Source: Pseudomonas sp. W4I3
Lineage (GTDB): Bacteria > Pseudomonadota > Gammaproteobacteria > Pseudomonadales > Pseudomonadaceae
Assembly (NCBI RefSeq): GCF_030816195.1
Contig: NZ_JAUSXS010000001.1
Location: 4,797,501-4,861,500, forward strand
DNA length: 64,000 bases
Direction of reading: 5' to 3'
Under the pieces are notes generated by a model that worked only from the letters and a program-made list of their open reading frames with translations, ran no database searches and was not told the origin of the DNA. Shown here piece after piece: positions 62,418-64,000 of this stretch (its first letter is position 1; every line of letters starts with the position of its first letter). The translations under genes and the position numbers were made by a program.

Positions 62418-64000
62418 TTACATTTTATTGAACAGGCTCAACTGGGAGATTTTCACAAAGGCCAACTGCGACGCCTGCAACATGGTCTGCTGCAGCGTCA
62501 GGTTGATTGCCGCCTCGCCCATGTCGATATTGGCCAGGTCGCTCATGGTGCTGGTATTGGCGATACCTACACTGGTGTTCTCACTGGACTGGATATCCAG
62601 TGCGTTCTCCCGCGCACCGATGGAACCGCGCACATTGGTGATCTGGGAACTCGAATTGGCGAGGTTGCTGATGGACGCATCCAGCACGTCCTTGAGCTTG
62701 ATCGTCGCCGCAGGATTGCCGTCCGCCGGCAGCTCCAGGGCTTTGCGCAGTTGACCAAGGGTGTCCAGCGCGTTCTGGGTTTTCTGGGTGTTGGCCCCTA
62801 CGGAAAACTGATCACCCGGCTGCGGTGGCCCGGCGCTGACATCAAACGTCACGCCAGCGGCCGTTACCGTGGTACCGCCGCCAGTATCGCCGGTGGCGAT
62901 GGCCTTGCTGTCGGTCGTATACGGCTGGGCGTACACCTCATAGGCGGTCGCACTGCTGAACTTGATCAGCGCCCCGCTGTTGGTGGGAAACGTGCTGGCG
63001 TAGTCCGCCTGGCTGGATACGCGAGCGCCGGTCAGTTGCGCGGTGGACGCATTGCTCGGCGTACGCGAAACGCTGAAGGTATCCGGCTTGGCTTCAAGGC
63101 TGAAGGAGCGATCCTTGACCAGCGCATCGGAGTTGGCGCCTGGGGCGACATCCCCCAGATTGAGGGTGATGTCGAACTTCACCCCGCGCAATGCCACGCT
63201 GGAACTGCCTTCCTTGGTCGGATCGAACGTGCCGTTGCCCGGAATCTCCGAGGTCACGTCATTGCCGTTCTTGTCGGCCACCTTGTATTGGGTGCTGCTG
63301 GTAAACGTCAGCTTGTACGGCTGGCCATCAGCAAACTTGTTCGAATAATCGGAGCTCGACGTCACCAACCCGGCCGACAGGGCAACTTTGTTGTCGTTGA
63401 CCGTCGGCGGCACCGTTTGCGGCACCGGCGCTTGCCACGTGGCCTGCGTACGACTGGAATTGGCTGCGCCTTCCAGGATGGTTTTACCGGTATCACCGGC
63501 GCTGACCGTCAGCGTATTGGAAACCTGCAGGCTCAGCGGGGTCTCGTCGCCCTGATAGCTGTAGGTGCCGTCATTGTTGCGCGCGTACGGCGGCGTCTGG
63601 GTCTTGGAACCGGAAAACAGGTAATTGCCGGAAGAGTCCTTGCTGTTAAGCAAGCCCAGCACCTGGTCTTCAATGGCACCGACTTCGCTGGCAATCGACC
63701 GCCGGTCCGCGTCGCTTACCGAACCACCGGCACGCAGGGCCAATTGAGTGGCGCGCTGCATGGCGTCGCTGATCGCGTCCAGCACGCTCTCCTCGTTGGT
63801 CAGCGAGTTCTTCAAACTGGTGATGTTGCCGTTGAACTGCCCCAGCATGTCTTTCTGCTGCTGCAGCAACAACAACCGCGCCGCCGCCACCGGATCATCC
63901 GCTGCGGTCTGCACGCGCACGCCGGAGCTGGCCTGTTCCTGCGCCTTGACCACGCTGGAGTAGTTATCCGAATACTTGGCGGAACTGGTTTCGAAATATT
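62418..64000 (-). CDS. flgL: Flagellar hook-filament junction protein FlgL (5' end beyond window)
   Basis: The frame is open from the right edge to the stop at 62418, about 527 codons. At the edge it reads YFETSSAKYSDNYSSVVKAQEQASSGVRVQTAADDPVAAARLLLL, the FlgL/HAP3 N-terminal flagellin-like domain, so only some six residues are missing. The C-terminal part ends INLTLQQTMLQASQLAFVKISQLSLFNKM. The middle (about 180-430) is a long Thr/Ser-rich insertion. GTG 63953 inside the frame is not the real start. FlgL joins hook and filament. Confidence 0.93.
   Translation of the reverse strand, partial: YFETSSAKYSDNYSSVVKAQEQASSGVRVQTAADDPVAAARLLLLQQQKDMLGQFNGNITSLKNSLTNEESVLDAISDAMQRATQLALRAGGSVSDADRRSIASEVGAIEDQVLGLLNSKDSSGNYLFSGSKTQTPPYARNNDGTYSYQGDETPLSLQVSNTLTVSAGDTGKTILEGAANSSRTQATWQAPVPQTVPPTVNDNKVALSAGLVTSSSDYSNKFADGQPYKLTFTSSTQYKVADKNGNDVTSEIPGNGTFDPTKEGSSSVALRGVKFDITLNLGDVAPGANSDALVKDRSFSLEAKPDTFSVSRTPSNASTAQLTGARVSSQADYASTFPTNSGALIKFSSATAYEVYAQPYTTDSKAIATGDTGGGTTVTAAGVTFDVSAGPPQPGDQFSVGANTQKTQNALDTLGQLRKALELPADGNPAATIKLKDVLDASISNLANSSSQITNVRGSIGARENALDIQSSENTSVGIANTSTMSDLANIDMGEAAINLTLQQTMLQASQLAFVKISQLSLFNKM

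Overview
The window comes from a Pseudomonas chromosome, almost certainly of the P. fluorescens group. The evidence is the GC-rich Pseudomonas-type coding sequence, the pvdS-pvdG-pvdL gene order, a complete atu terpene cluster, the Pseudomonas-type chemotaxis/flagellar gene order (fleQ, fleSR, fleN, motCD, a FliT-like chaperone), and intergenic REP palindromes of two sequence classes.

Layout. (1) 1-4686, pyoverdine: the first 1009 codons of the peptide synthetase PvdL (runs off the left edge), the thioesterase PvdG and the divergent sigma factor PvdS. A Fur-box-like sequence overlaps the pvdS promoter, and a PvdS-type (IS box) promoter faces pvdG. (2) 4702-5673: a nested REP pair and a periplasmic solute-binding protein. 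(3) 5766-14792: atuR (TetR repressor) divergent from atuABCDEF, which degrades citronellol/geraniol-type terpenoids through geranyl-CoA carboxylase. Two AtuR-type operators lie in the atuR-atuA gap; atuG and atuH are not next to the cluster. (4) 14866-16608: an exonuclease, the nucleoside phosphorylase PpnP and a MOSC protein. (5) 16649-21300: cheV, an Hpt-like helical protein lacking the phospho-His, a NarL-type kinase/regulator pair and the lipid kinase YegS. (6) 21507-64000: an almost unbroken minus-strand motility block. Read in transcription order from the right it is flgL (partial), an orphan FabH-like gene, fliC, flaG, fliD, fliS, fliT, fleQ, fleS, fleR, fliEFGHIJ, hsbA-hsbR-hptB, fliK, fliLMNOPQR-flhB, flhA, flhF, fleN, fliA, cheY, cheZ, cheA, cheB, motC, motD, parC, parP, cheW and a DUF2802 gene.

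Regulation can be read from the DNA. Sigma-54 (-24/-12) sites with the right spacing precede fleSR, fliE, fliK, fliL and flhA. FliA (sigma-28) sites with identical 14-nt spacers precede cheV and fliC. This fits the FleQ -> FleSR -> FliA hierarchy of Pseudomonas.

Oddities. fliM and the 3' end of cheW each carry an apparent one-base insertion, so the strain is either defective in motility/chemotaxis or the assembly has errors at short homopolymers. Between flhA and flhB lie two cold-shock-domain-like genes, one divergent and one broken, each preceded by the same palindrome. Between fliL and fliK lies a 228-bp multi-hairpin element whose first part folds into a three-way junction. No tRNA, rRNA, insertion sequence, prophage or CRISPR array was found.
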